A stretch of DNA of 61,589 nucleotides from Gemmatimonadaceae bacterium (GTDB taxonomy: Bacteria; Gemmatimonadota; Gemmatimonadetes; Gemmatimonadales; Gemmatimonadaceae): contig JAICLZ010000019.1 of assembly GCA_025929535.1 (NCBI GenBank), positions 1 through 61,589 of the forward strand, written 5' to 3'. The position numbers were made by a program, and so were the translations under genes. Position 1 is the first letter of the stretch. The number at the start of each line of letters is the position of its first letter. Shown here piece by piece: positions 24,927-34,206 of the stretch. A model generated the notes under the pieces. That model ran no database searches. It worked only from the letters and a program-made list of their open reading frames with translations, and was not told where the DNA came from.

Positions 24927-27356
24927 CTATTTCGGCGGATCGGGATCGGCGATCGTAGCAGTGATCGTCAGGACGTAATCCGCCTCTCCCGGATTCACCT
25001 GGAAGATGATGAAGCCGCCATCCTCGACCTGCTTTGCGGGGCGCGCATTGAACTCGACGGTGGTGCTGGCCCTTCCGGTGTCCTTGCGTCTCTGGAGCAT
25101 CGCAGTCACGTCCAGCCGCGACTGATCACCGGGAAAGGTGCCGGCATCCTTCGCGAGGAACTCCACGAAGCCCATCGGCGTGTTCTGCACGTTCAGGGCA
25201 TCGACGGGAAAGATAGACATCTCACGGGCGACCGCGCACGCGGTCTCGTCCTTTCTGGCCGCGTCGCTCTCCTGAAAATCGACGTCCTTTTCCCAGACCA
25301 CGATCCGGCGCTGTCCCACCAGATCCGCCACGGCCTTGTCGAGCAGCTTCCGGAAGTCTTCGTTGTCCAGCGCATCTTCGACCGACTGGAACCTGCCAAG
25401 CAACTGGCGGGGAATCGTGTCCTTGAGCTTCTGATTCGCGAGCTTTCTGATCTCGTCTTCCTGCTTCTTGGAGACGTTGAACAGCCCTCCGACCGCCAGC
25501 CGCCTGTCCTTCGTGCGGCTGCTGGAATCATCGCTCGGCCTCGCCGGATCGACGGTCCGGTTCTCCTCGATGAACTCGCCAAAGCCCCGCCGGTGCGCCC
25601 CGTGCGCGGAGATGCGCACTCCCTTCTCCGGCGGCAGAAAAAGGACGATTCCATTGCTGTCGGGGAATTTCTGCACGACATCGGACGGCCCGACCAGCCT
25701 TCTGGAAACGAGATTCGCCGTGGGCACGAACACCATGCGGCCATTGACCGCGATGCTCATGCGAAGATCTTTGCGCTCGTCGTTGAACGTCATCGAGTCC
25801 AGCTTCACCGTCACCTTCTTCACTCCGGTCGGAACGCCCGGTGCGAGCCAGGCGAAGCTCACCGTGAAGCCGTAGCCATCCTTGTTCTGTGGCACCGTGC
25901 TCATGGGGACGGTAATTTTTGCCATCCGCGGCGGCGATCCATCCGTCGGGCGCTCGATCTGGATCGTTGGCAACTGCGTGTGCCAGCTGACGGTGGTGTC
26001 GGGAGAGCCATACGGGGCGAGCTCGAGCTTCTGCAGGAGTCGCGGCCGAATCATCAGCGTGTTGAGCGCGAAATCTTCGACCTGGCCGATGTCGAACGCG
26101 ACTTTGCTCCCGGGCACCGGCGGAAGGTCGACCGCGAACTCGTAGTCGACGGTGCCGAACGGGATGTGGGTGCCATCGAAGTCGTAGTAGCCTCCCTTTC
26201 TGCACGAGAAGAACGAGAAACTCATGCACGGAAGGGGCTCGTCGGACTCGTCGAACAGCGCGGCCTCGTAGCGCGCCGTCGCGAACGCCTTCACCGGGTT
26301 GATGAGCGCCGGATGGAGCTCCACCTTCTCCGGCTTCGCGTTCGGCTTGTCCGGATCCGTTTGCGTAGCGGGGGTCACGTGCGTGCAATCGTACACGTAC
26401 CGGCCCGTCGCCCAAAACCAGTCGCCGTGCTGCGGCCAGAATGGCCAGCTCTTCTCGTAGAAGATGCCGGGATGATTGAGCACCTGCCCCGAGTCGCCGG
26501 GCGGCTGCGAGAACGCACCGATGTCCAGCAGACACTCGAAATCCGCATCCGTCCCAACCCGATCCTTGAGCTTCCGGGCGTTCTCGTAGATGAAGATCGC
26601 CTGCTCGTTCTGCACACCGGCGGTGTTCAGCAGCTTGTCGTCGTCCGGGCTGCGCAGGTCGCCTCGCCGAACAAGATGGCCGAATCCGCGCGAGGGCTCG
26701 ACGTGAAAGGCCCAGTGATGGTAGCGGCTCCACTGCGTGTACGGGCGATGATGATGCGTCTGATAGCTGCGGCTCAGAAACCCTTCGATCTCGACCTCCG
26801 CCTCCTTTCCGTCATCGCCCACATTGTGCGCATCCTCGGCATCGAACTCGGGCCCGAAACCCCTGCGGTTCACCGGCACCCAGGAAGGGATGAACCTGAG
26901 AAAGCCGCCGAATAGTCCACCTTCCACCAGGTTCGAGAGAAAATCCGTGAGCTGCTGCTTGAGGCTCGGACCCGTTCCGTTGAACTTCTTCTCGAGAAAT
27001 TCGCGCAGATCGCGCGATCCCGGGAGCGCCTTGTTGACCGCCGAATCGATCCCGTCGAGAATCGCGCCCACGACGGCGCCCGTAAGCGCGCTGGACTTGA
27101 AATCCGATCTGTTGCGGCAGCCGCAATCGCGCCCTTTTCCAGTGGGGCCGATCTTGCCCGACGTGGGTCCGACGTCGACCTGCGTGTCGTAGGTCCGCGC
27201 GTTCAGGCGGTGGAAGGAACGAAAAAGCGGATCGTACGCCTTTCGATTCACCGTGAACGGCTTGTCGTTCTTCTGCAGCGGCGGCGCGGCGGCAGTGACC
27301 GCGCCCGGCGCTGCAGCCTGCCCCTCAGCGCTCGTGTCCCGCGAGCTAACTCCCAT
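24927..27356 (-). CDS. 809-residue protein of unknown function in the PAAR/LysM module
   Basis: I do not recognise the family. The N-terminus (1-35) is Ala/Pro-rich and disordered with no signal peptide. Residues 78-80 hold CGC, and a Gly/Phe-rich, possibly membrane-active segment lies near 140-160. A His-dense patch covers 201-214 (HHH...RYHH), and the block GDWFWATGRYVYDC (311-324) is followed by ELHPA (346-350). These paired blocks look conserved and could be metal-binding or catalytic. The second half is beta-rich with repeated strand patterns. Its ATG overlaps the stop of the OmpA-like gene by 11 bases. Absence of a signal peptide and the PAAR neighbour suggest export by another route, perhaps as a cargo or effector; this is inference. 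Confidence 0.75.
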   Translation of the reverse strand: MGVSSRDTSAEGQAAAPGAVTAAAPPLQKNDKPFTVNRKAYDPLFRSFHRLNARTYDTQVDVGPTSGKIGPTGKGRDCGCRNRSDFKSSALTGAVVGAILDGIDSAVNKALPGSRDLREFLEKKFNGTGPSLKQQLTDFLSNLVEGGLFGGFLRFIPSWVPVNRRGFGPEFDAEDAHNVGDDGKEAEVEIEGFLSRSYQTHHHRPYTQWSRYHHWAFHVEPSRGFGHLVRRGDLRSPDDDKLLNTAGVQNEQAIFIYENARKLKDRVGTDADFECLLDIGAFSQPPGDSGQVLNHPGIFYEKSWPFWPQHGDWFWATGRYVYDCTHVTPATQTDPDKPNAKPEKVELHPALINPVKAFATARYEAALFDESDEPLPCMSFSFFSCRKGGYYDFDGTHIPFGTVDYEFAVDLPPVPGSKVAFDIGQVEDFALNTLMIRPRLLQKLELAPYGSPDTTVSWHTQLPTIQIERPTDGSPPRMAKITVPMSTVPQNKDGYGFTVSFAWLAPGVPTGVKKVTVKLDSMTFNDERKDLRMSIAVNGRMVFVPTANLVSRRLVGPSDVVQKFPDSNGIVLFLPPEKGVRISAHGAHRRGFGEFIEENRTVDPARPSDDSSSRTKDRRLAVGGLFNVSKKQEDEIRKLANQKLKDTIPRQLLGRFQSVEDALDNEDFRKLLDKAVADLVGQRRIVVWEKDVDFQESDAARKDETACAVAREMSIFPVDALNVQNTPMGFVEFLAKDAGTFPGDQSRLDVTAMLQRRKDTGRASTTVEFNARPAKQVEDGGFIIFQVNPGEADYVLTITATIADPDPPK

Positions 27357-29079
27357 ATTCCTTTCGCAGCTGGTCGATGGTGCTCTTGTCGAGCGCGCCC
27401 GTCACCTGGAGCTTCTTCTCCTTCTGAAATCGCTTCACGAAATCCGCGAGCTGCGCGTCGGTCCACTTCGATGGATTGGCGACCCCGTACCCGAGATTGA
27501 ACAGGCGCTGTCGCGCGCCGAGGTCCTGTTCGGCGGGAGCGACGGGCGGCTCATCCGCATCGGGCTCGAGCGCGACCGGCTCCTGCCCCGGCGGGAATTT
27601 CGGAACGATCCGCTGCAGGCTCCCGCCGATGAGCGCGAACTCCACGAATGTCTTTTCGTCCTTGAACGGATCGCTCAAGTCGTCGCCGGCAACCGGCAGG
27701 GCTGCGTCGATGTCGATCGGCGGCGGCGGCGCCTTCTTCGGATCGCTCTTCTTCGCAGGATCGGCGGCCGGCGTGCCCGTGATGGCCGCGAAGAGGTCGA
27801 GCTTGAGACGCATCACTGTCTTCGTGGCCCAGAGCGGGACACCGATGATGCCGTTCGATGAAGTCGTGCCGCGGATCACCGGCGCCGCATCGGCGAACGA
27901 CGCCGCGATCACGTACCGCACGTTCGCAACGGGCACGGGTGCGACGTCTTTTCCCTTCGCGTGCGGTGCATCCATCACGAGCTGCAGCACCCACATCTGC
28001 AGATCGCCCTCGCACGGCGAGTGCAGCGCGAGCCCGTGGTAAAATCTGCACGCGAACGTCTTCTCGATCTGCGCGATGCGCTCCGTGCGATTGCGCACGG
28101 CCTTCCCGAATCGGCGCCGCTTGTCGTCGAGCAGCTTGCCCTTGCGGTCGTTGCCGTCGGACCAGAAGTGCGCGATGCACTTGCTGATCCGATCCGGATC
28201 CGACGCGCGCGGACAGGGCCACTTCGCCGGATCGATCTTCGATCCCTTCTCGAAGAAGTAGATGATGGCGCGGCGGTTGTCGAAGTTGGCGGCGGCGCGG
28301 TCATCCTTGCCGTTCACCGTGTCCGCCTTGAACGCATCTTCCTCCACCTTCGCCAGCACCAGCCGCGGGTTGAACTCGCTGCACCCCTGAAACGCCCCGT
28401 GCTTCGCGCCCTCGCCCAGAAAATCGCTCTTCGCGAGCGAATACGGCTTTCCCTTGTCGTCGCTGCACAGAAAATCCATGTACTCGGCGAACAGCTTCGC
28501 ACGCAGCGCGGCATCGTTGCGCCCCGTGATCGGGAAGCCGCGGATTCGCTGATACTCCCTGATGACATCACCGAGCTTTTCGTTCTTGCTCGCATCGGCG
28601 CCGAAGCCCAGCGCCGCGAGCATGAGCTCGATCGCGTCGTCGCCCCACACATCGCCGGGCGTGTTCTCGTGATGCGAGAAGAGTCGCTCCCACGTGGGCA
28701 CGTCGCGAACGAGCATCCCGAACACGACTTCCGCGCGACGCTCGCTCAGGAACTTGTTGTAGATCTCCGAGCCGTCGGGGTCCGCATGGCCAAATATGGA
28801 AAGAGGCGATCCGGGGTGACGGTCGATGATCCCCTTGAGCGCCTGGAAGCCCCGGCGCGCCAGCGGCGAGAGCACCGACGAGTCGAACGCGTAATGCGCT
28901 CCCGGCACATCCTTGCACGCAACGGTGACGAGCGAGCGGCGCAACGCATTGAAGTTGGTTTGTTGCGCCTCGGGAAACGGCGCCGCGATCACGGGAAGCG
29001 TCAGCTTCGGGGCGTGCTCCGCTGCGACGCCGCCGTCATCCTGCTCGACCATGTCGGGGATGAACATTCCTTCAGCCAT
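27346..29079 (-). CDS. OmpA-like / peptidoglycan-binding multidomain protein
   Basis: This 577-residue protein has no signal peptide. Residues about 62-122 form an OmpA-like domain (YAFDSSVLSPLARRGF ... IFGHADPDGSEIYNKFLSERRA). Residues about 146-200 resemble a peptidoglycan-binding 1 domain. A middle region with FWSDGND and FACRFYHGLALHSPCEG has several Cys that could pair. A Lys/Pro-rich linker follows, then a second peptidoglycan-binding 1 domain ends the protein (about 520-577; QRLFNLGYG ... ALDKSTIDQLRKEYG). The ATG at 29079 has GGAG upstream. It lies 40 bases after the LysM gene and overlaps the 809-residue gene. The lack of a leader in a cell-wall-binding protein is odd and points to delivery by a secretion apparatus. 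Confidence 0.85.
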   Translation of the reverse strand: MAEGMFIPDMVEQDDGGVAAEHAPKLTLPVIAAPFPEAQQTNFNALRRSLVTVACKDVPGAHYAFDSSVLSPLARRGFQALKGIIDRHPGSPLSIFGHADPDGSEIYNKFLSERRAEVVFGMLVRDVPTWERLFSHHENTPGDVWGDDAIELMLAALGFGADASKNEKLGDVIREYQRIRGFPITGRNDAALRAKLFAEYMDFLCSDDKGKPYSLAKSDFLGEGAKHGAFQGCSEFNPRLVLAKVEEDAFKADTVNGKDDRAAANFDNRRAIIYFFEKGSKIDPAKWPCPRASDPDRISKCIAHFWSDGNDRKGKLLDDKRRRFGKAVRNRTERIAQIEKTFACRFYHGLALHSPCEGDLQMWVLQLVMDAPHAKGKDVAPVPVANVRYVIAASFADAAPVIRGTTSSNGIIGVPLWATKTVMRLKLDLFAAITGTPAADPAKKSDPKKAPPPPIDIDAALPVAGDDLSDPFKDEKTFVEFALIGGSLQRIVPKFPPGQEPVALEPDADEPPVAPAEQDLGARQRLFNLGYGVANPSKWTDAQLADFVKRFQKEKKLQVTGALDKSTIDQLRKEYGS

Positions 29080-29118
29080 GCGCGCTGCTCCACTCGCCGG
29101 TACGCACCTGGCGTTCGC

Positions 29119-29820
29119 TCACGTGGGCAGATCGTGGTCGCCGTGAATCTCACCGAGCTTCTTCTGCGTTGCCCGGAGCTTCGCCGCGTTGCGCGGATCG
29201 TCCACGTCCCCGTTCGGAGGCGAGATCGCGTGATCGTGCTGAAACTCCTCGAGTGCCCACCGCAGCTGCTCGGTGTCGGTGTCGTTCTCGAGGCCGGCGA
29301 AGTAGCCGAGGTTGTTCAGGCGTGCACGCATCCCCTCGTTCGAGCCGATGGGACCCAACAGGCCGATGAAGATCACGAATCTGTCATCGCCCACCGTGAG
29401 CTCCGCGATCTCCGCATCGTCGAGTATCTCCTGCGACAGCTTGCCATCCTTGTCCGTGGTCAGCTCGAACGTGTCCTCCGTGGCCTCGCGCCCATTCTTG
29501 TCCTTCGCGTCCACCTGGAGCACGCACTCCTGCGCCGCGATCGGCTTGCCGTTGAGGTCCTGCAGCTGGAGGTTGAGCAGCAGCGCCGGCGACTCGAGCG
29601 CGAACACGTGCCGCTGCGTGTCGCTGCCGTGAGTCACGTTCTCCGGCAGATCGGGGATGAACACCGAATCGCCGACCTCGAGGATGTGCGGATCGTGCCG
29701 GATCGTCCGGAGGCCGTCATTCCCCGGATCGTTCCAGATGGTCAGGTAATTCGCAAAGTTGTTGTCCCTGGCGATGCTGGAGATCGTTTCCCCAGGCTCG
29801 ACCCGGTGCGTGGAGCTCAT
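29119..29820 (-). CDS. LysM and peptidoglycan-binding domain protein
   Basis: This 233-residue protein begins directly with a divergent LysM module (residues 4-57; HRVEPGETISSIARDNNF ... EVGDSVFIPDL). A beta-sandwich-like module follows (about 70-155) with LNLQLQDLNGKPIAAQECVL and TTDKDGKLSQ, the pattern of Ig/transthyretin-like inserts seen in VgrG- and PAAR-linked proteins. A peptidoglycan-binding 1 domain ends it (about 165-210). No signal peptide is present. It heads the minus-strand operon of the module and is divergent from the PAAR gene 108 bases away. It resembles adaptors that link cargo or spike to the wall in contractile systems; that role is inferred. Confidence 0.82.
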   Translation of the reverse strand: MSSTHRVEPGETISSIARDNNFANYLTIWNDPGNDGLRTIRHDPHILEVGDSVFIPDLPENVTHGSDTQRHVFALESPALLLNLQLQDLNGKPIAAQECVLQVDAKDKNGREATEDTFELTTDKDGKLSQEILDDAEIAELTVGDDRFVIFIGLLGPIGSNEGMRARLNNLGYFAGLENDTDTEQLRWALEEFQHDHAISPPNGDVDDPRNAAKLRATQKKLGEIHGDHDLPT

Positions 29821-29928
29821 GCAAATCGTCTGGCTATCGGGGGAGTGACGCGACAGCCAGATTGTATCGCGCTGGCGCGTCAGCGGCCAGAGCCGGCCCG
29901 CAGCAATCATCGATTCGAGGAAGGTGAC

Positions 29929-30516
29929 ATGCCACCTGCCGCGCGCCTGGGCGACAATCACATCTGCCCGATGCAGACCCCCGCGGTCGTGCCGATTCCG
30001 CACGTGGGGGGCCCGATCATGGGGCCCGGCGTTCCGAACGTGATGATCGAGGGAATGCCGGCCGCGGTCGTGGGCGATGTCTGCCTGTGCGTCGGCCCGC
30101 CGTCAGCGATCATGAAGGGCTCCGCGGGCGTGCTGATCGCAGGTCGCGCGGCCGCGCGCGTGGGCGATCCGACGATGCACGGCGGCAACATCCTGCCGCC
30201 CGGCGCACCCACGGTGATCATCGGTGAGATGGGGAGCAGCAATGCGAAGTCGGTGGTCGCGAAGGTCGCGGCCGGCGCGCGGGACGCGGCATCATCGCTC
30301 GGCAGTGCCGAGTCGACGTGGATCGAGATCCAGATGAACGATCGCGCCGGCTTCGGTGTCGCGAACACGAAGTTCAAGCTCGAGACCACCGACGGTCAGA
30401 TCATCCACGGGGTGACGGACGGCAACGGGCTCGCACGCGTGGAAGGAATCAAGCCCGGCAATCACAAGATCACCTTCCCCGATCTCCCGCAGGACGGCTT
30501 CAAGAAAACGAGCTAG
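29929..30516 (+). CDS. PAAR-repeat spike protein with C-terminal extension
   Basis: This 195-residue protein is a PAAR domain over residues 1-103: MPPAARLGDNHICP, IPHVGGPIMGPG, VVGDVCLCVG, then ARVGDPTMHGG with a final zinc-site region. Conserved His and Cys residues that bind the tip metal are visible. After an Ala-rich hinge (104-130) comes a small module (131-195) beginning WIEIQMNDRAGFGVANTKF and ending in FPDLPQDGF, similar to transthyretin-like cargo-linker modules. PAAR proteins cap the spike of type VI and related contractile injection systems. The ATG is preceded by GAGGAAGG. It is divergent from the LysM-OmpA-809 operon, so both sides could share a promoter region. Confidence 0.9.
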   Translation: MPPAARLGDNHICPMQTPAVVPIPHVGGPIMGPGVPNVMIEGMPAAVVGDVCLCVGPPSAIMKGSAGVLIAGRAAARVGDPTMHGGNILPPGAPTVIIGEMGSSNAKSVVAKVAAGARDAASSLGSAESTWIEIQMNDRAGFGVANTKFKLETTDGQIIHGVTDGNGLARVEGIKPGNHKITFPDLPQDGFKKTS

Positions 30517-30539
30517 CCCCCAAGGACTGGCCCTTTGCG

Positions 30540-32459
30540 CTAACCAACGATCGCCGGCTCGGGTCTCGTGCTCGCCTTCTGATCCGGCGCCATCCCGCTC
30601 GGCACCGGCTCCGGCGTGTCGATGATCCCGCGCTCGAGCCACTCGTACTCTCCCCTCAGCACCTGCTGTGACAGTCGATAGAGCGCGGCGTCGTTGCGGC
30701 CGAATAGATTGTCGAAATGCGCCGCGATGCGCATGCGCGACTCGCGACAGAAGAGATCCGCCAGATCGATCGCGTTGGCGTCACCCGCCTTCGCGAGCAT
30801 GATGGCGCGCGAGCACGCGGCGCTCATCGCGAAGAGCTCAGCGCCGATGTCCACCGCGCGGAAGAGCACCATCTGCCGCCGCTCGAGCTTTGGACCGAGC
30901 CGCACCATCGCGTGGAAGATCGCGCGCCCGAGCTTGCGCGTGGTAGCATCGATGAATCGGAGGTGGCCGGCGAGCGGCCCGAACTCGCCGTATCCCTTGA
31001 GGTTCCCCATCCACCGCGTTGTGTACCACGTTGGATAGAACTTCGCCGAACGGACGAACGCCGCCCACTTCTCCTTCCGCGATGCCTTCGGATTGACGAC
31101 GTCGAACGCCGTCTTGAAGTGGTGGTCCACCGCCTCGCGCGCGATGAACAGCCGCATGATCTCCGATGAGCCCTCGAAGATCAGATTGATGCGGAAGTCG
31201 CGCATCGCGCGCTCCACCGGAATCGGCGCCTCACCGCGCGCCTTGAGCGAGTCCGCGGTCTCGTAGCCGCGGCCTCCGCGGATCTGCAGCGCGTCATCCA
31301 CGATGCGCCATCCCGCCTCCGTGTTCCACAGCTTCGCGATCGCGGCCTCGAGGCGGATGTCGTAGCCGCCGCGATCGGCCATCGCGCTCGCCAGCTCCGC
31401 AATCGATTCCATCGCGAACGTGTTCGCCGCCATGTGCGCGATCTTCTGCGCGATCGCCTCGTGCTTCCCGATCGGCTGCCCCCACTGCACACGATCGTTC
31501 CCCCACTCGCGCACTATCTGCAGCATCGCCTTGGCGCCGTACGCGGCGCTCGCGGGCAGCGTGAGCCGCCCCGTGTTGAGCGTCACGAGCGCGAGCTTGA
31601 GTCCCTTCCCCTCGCCCCAGAGGATGTTCTCCTTCGGCACGCGCACGTTGTTGAAGCGAATGACGCCGTTCTCGATCGCCTTGAGCCCCATGAAGCGCGA
31701 GCGATGCACGATCTCGACGCCCGGCCAGCTCGTTTCGACGATGAAGGCCGTGATCTGCTTCTTCGCTTTCCCGTTCACGATCGCATCCGGCGTGCGCGCC
31801 ATCACCACCATCAACTCGGCCCGCGTGCCGTTGGTGCACCACAGCTTCGTGCCGTTGAGGATGTACTGCGTGCCATCCTCGCTCAACTTCGCGCTCGTGC
31901 GCATGTTCGCCGGATCGCTGCCCGCATCCGTTTCCGTGAGCGCAAAAGCCGAGATCGCGCCCTTCGCGAGCCGTGGGAAATACTTCTTCTTCTGCGCGTC
32001 CGTGCCGAAGAGCTTGAGCGGCTGCGGCAGCCCGATCGACTGGTGCGCGGAGAGCAGCGCGGTGAGCGAGCCGTCCTTCGACGTGACCATCCCGATCGCA
32101 CGGATGTAGCTCACCTGCGAAAGACCGAGCCCGCCGTACTCGCGCGGAATCTTGATGCCGAACGCGCCGATGTCGCGGAACTTCTGGACCACCTCTTCGG
32201 GGATGTGGCCGTCGCGGTCGATGGCGTCGGAATCCACCGCATCCAGCACCGCGCGCAGCTTCTCCATGAACGGCCGCGCATTCTCCGCCTCGGCTTCGTT
32301 CTCCGGCGGAAAGGGATTGATCAGGTCGAGGCGGAAGCGGCCGAGAAAGAGCTCGCGGAGAAAGCTGGGCTCGACCCAATCGCTTTCACGCGCTGCTTCC
32401 GCGACATCGCGCGCTTCCTGCTCCGTCGCCAGTTCCTGCGTGTCCTTTCCCATGTCCAT
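30540..32459 (-). CDS. acyl-CoA dehydrogenase
   Basis: This protein of about 639 residues has the full flavin-dependent acyl-CoA dehydrogenase fold: an N-terminal helical domain, LTETDAGSDPANM and LNGTKLWCTNG for FAD and substrate, and the C-terminal QIRGGRGYETADSL with the EGSSEIMRLFIAR block. A C-terminal extension of about 180 residues makes it longer than short-chain enzymes, as in very-long-chain and FadE-like types. It should introduce the 2,3-double bond into acyl-CoA in beta-oxidation and pass electrons to ETF. The ATG at 32459 is preferred; a TTG at 32483 would add eight residues, and neither has a clear ribosome site. Confidence 0.9.
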   Translation of the reverse strand: MDMGKDTQELATEQEARDVAEAARESDWVEPSFLRELFLGRFRLDLINPFPPENEAEAENARPFMEKLRAVLDAVDSDAIDRDGHIPEEVVQKFRDIGAFGIKIPREYGGLGLSQVSYIRAIGMVTSKDGSLTALLSAHQSIGLPQPLKLFGTDAQKKKYFPRLAKGAISAFALTETDAGSDPANMRTSAKLSEDGTQYILNGTKLWCTNGTRAELMVVMARTPDAIVNGKAKKQITAFIVETSWPGVEIVHRSRFMGLKAIENGVIRFNNVRVPKENILWGEGKGLKLALVTLNTGRLTLPASAAYGAKAMLQIVREWGNDRVQWGQPIGKHEAIAQKIAHMAANTFAMESIAELASAMADRGGYDIRLEAAIAKLWNTEAGWRIVDDALQIRGGRGYETADSLKARGEAPIPVERAMRDFRINLIFEGSSEIMRLFIAREAVDHHFKTAFDVVNPKASRKEKWAAFVRSAKFYPTWYTTRWMGNLKGYGEFGPLAGHLRFIDATTRKLGRAIFHAMVRLGPKLERRQMVLFRAVDIGAELFAMSAACSRAIMLAKAGDANAIDLADLFCRESRMRIAAHFDNLFGRNDAALYRLSQQVLRGEYEWLERGIIDTPEPVPSGMAPDQKASTRPEPAIVG

Positions 32460-32513
32460 CTCGTGGTGAGGATTCTCATCCAAGTTACCATCCGAGGCGC
32501 GTTACGGGGCGCA

Positions 32514-33239
32514 TCAGCCGCGCTTGATGTCCTGCGCAATCAACGTTCCCACGCCAACCAAAGCGACGATCGCGAAGGTGAACCATTGAACGGCGTAACT
32601 CAGATGCGGCCCGTCATCCATCTCCGGCAGCTCGAGGCGCACGGGGGTCGTGGTCGCGATGCGTTGCATTCGGCGGCGCTCGGCCAGGCTGTCGAGCTCC
32701 ACGAGATAGTACGGCGCGATCGGGAACGGGAAGGCAGCGCTCAGCTCCTTCGCATCGAGCCGCGTCCACGCATTCGGATGGGACGGGAGTCGCGCGATGC
32801 CGCGGCCGCCCTCCGCGAAGTCCTCCACGTATCCGGAGACGGTCGAGTGCGGCGGCTCGTCCCAGGTGCCGAGGTCCACGCTGGCGGCATCCGGTGAATA
32901 CACCCACCCGCGGTTCACGAGCACCGCCGGGCCGCCGCCGTCGGGATGCAGCGGCGTGACTATCTGCACGCCGGGCGAGCCTCCGTGCGAGCGGCCGCTG
33001 AGCACGATCTCGTGATCGAAATCGTACGTCCCGCGCGCGATCACACGGCGCCAGTGCGCACCGGCGCTGTCTGCCGGGAGCTGCGCGAGCGGCACCGCCG
33101 GCGTCTTCAACCGCGCCGCGAGCGCCGCGTTTCGCGCGCGCCGCTCGTGCAGCCGGTGCAGCTGCCACACGCCGAGCCGCGAGAAGACCAGAGCGGTCAC
33201 GATCGCGAGGACGGCGGCAAGCACGTTGCGTCGCTTCAT
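32514..33239 (-). CDS. SURF1 family cytochrome oxidase assembly protein
   Basis: This 241-residue protein has the SURF1 plan: an N-terminal membrane helix (about 5-22) ending in the signature RLGVWQLHR, a periplasmic domain with GRSHGGSPGVQIVTPL and VLVNRGWV, and a C-terminal helix (about 215-236; YAVQWFTFAIVALVGVG). SURF1 helps insert haem a into subunit I of haem-copper oxidases. No oxidase genes are nearby. The ATG at 33239 is chosen over a TTG two codons upstream. Confidence 0.88.
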   Translation of the reverse strand: MKRRNVLAAVLAIVTALVFSRLGVWQLHRLHERRARNAALAARLKTPAVPLAQLPADSAGAHWRRVIARGTYDFDHEIVLSGRSHGGSPGVQIVTPLHPDGGGPAVLVNRGWVYSPDAASVDLGTWDEPPHSTVSGYVEDFAEGGRGIARLPSHPNAWTRLDAKELSAAFPFPIAPYYLVELDSLAERRRMQRIATTTPVRLELPEMDDGPHLSYAVQWFTFAIVALVGVGTLIAQDIKRG

Positions 33240-33270
33240 GCGCAAAAGATAACGGCCCGCGAGCCGCCGC

Positions 33271-34077
33271 TCAGAAAAGGCTGATCTGCTCGCCCAGGTC
33301 GTTCGGATCCACCGGCGTCTGTCCGAAAAGTCGCTGCAGCTGGCGCACCGAGGCCGGAGAGTGGCCCGCGAAGTGATTGTTCACGTAGCCATACACGGCC
33401 GTCACCTTCTGGATGAGCATCAGGAGCGACTCGGACCACTGCTCGATCTCGCGCGTGCGGTCGAACTGCAGCCGCGAGTAGTCGACGATGTCGCGATCGG
33501 GCCCCATCCAGCGCACGTACGCGAAGTCCGCCGTCGGGCGCTCCGCGAGCGCCAGCATCGTCTTGCGCGGAATCCATCGCGCGTCCACCAGCGCGAGCGC
33601 GACGCGGTATTCGGCGAGCAGCGCGATCACGCCGTCGTTGAGCCATCGCCGGTCGCGAAACTCGATGGCGATGCCGATGTCGCTCGGCAGCGTTGGAAGG
33701 AAAGTGGCGAGCGCGGGAAGCTCGTTCGGACCGAAGTCGGGGCCGAGCTGGACGAGCACGGGCCCCAGCTTGGGACCGAGCTCGCGCGCGCGATCGAAGA
33801 AGAGCGCGGTGGCATCCTCGGCGCCGCGGAGGCGCTTCTCGTGCGTGATCTCCTGGGGGAGCTTGAGCGCGAAGACGAAATTGTCGGGAACGCGGGCGGC
33901 CCATCCGCGAACGACCTTCGACGAGGGGATCGCGTAGAAGGTGGAGTCAACCTCCACCGTGTCGAACGCGCGCGCGTAAAGCGACAGGTAATCGGCGGCG
34001 CGGGTGCCATCGGGGTAGAACGGCCCTACCCAGGCGTCGTAATTCCATCCCTGCGTACCCAGCCGAATGGGAGACAT
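33271..34077 (-). CDS. DUF72 family protein (YecE-like)
   Basis: This 268-residue TIM-barrel-like protein has DUF72 landmarks: RLGTQGWNYDAWVGPFYP at the N-terminus, TVEVDSTFYAIPS, FALKLPQEITHEKRL, VLVQLGPDFG, IAIEFRDRRW and the late YGYVNNHFAGHSPAS. The family is widespread and its biochemical role is unresolved; a nuclease or sugar-phosphate role has been suggested. The ATG at 34077 gives the usual N-terminus; longer in-frame extensions are shadow. It stands alone on the minus strand after SURF1. Confidence 0.88.
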   Translation of the reverse strand: MSPIRLGTQGWNYDAWVGPFYPDGTRAADYLSLYARAFDTVEVDSTFYAIPSSKVVRGWAARVPDNFVFALKLPQEITHEKRLRGAEDATALFFDRARELGPKLGPVLVQLGPDFGPNELPALATFLPTLPSDIGIAIEFRDRRWLNDGVIALLAEYRVALALVDARWIPRKTMLALAERPTADFAYVRWMGPDRDIVDYSRLQFDRTREIEQWSESLLMLIQKVTAVYGYVNNHFAGHSPASVRQLQRLFGQTPVDPNDLGEQISLF

Positions 34078-34206
34078 GGAACAAATCGTGGCGGATGATG
34101 CGGAAGGTTGCAATGGCGCATGGCGATGGCCCCTCATAAGTTCCATCGGTCTCATCCTTGCAACGAATGCAGTCGGACGACGCGGCGACGCATGCAGAGG
34201 AGCACG

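Noticed and set aside
21411..26915. An open frame of over 1800 codons on the plus strand
   Set aside because: It lies antisense to three well-supported genes, has Arg/His-rich shadow composition and no domain; high GC removes stops from such frames.
24927..30516. Complete type VI secretion or eCIS locus
   Set aside because: No sheath, tube, VgrG, baseplate or ClpV-type ATPase gene in the window.
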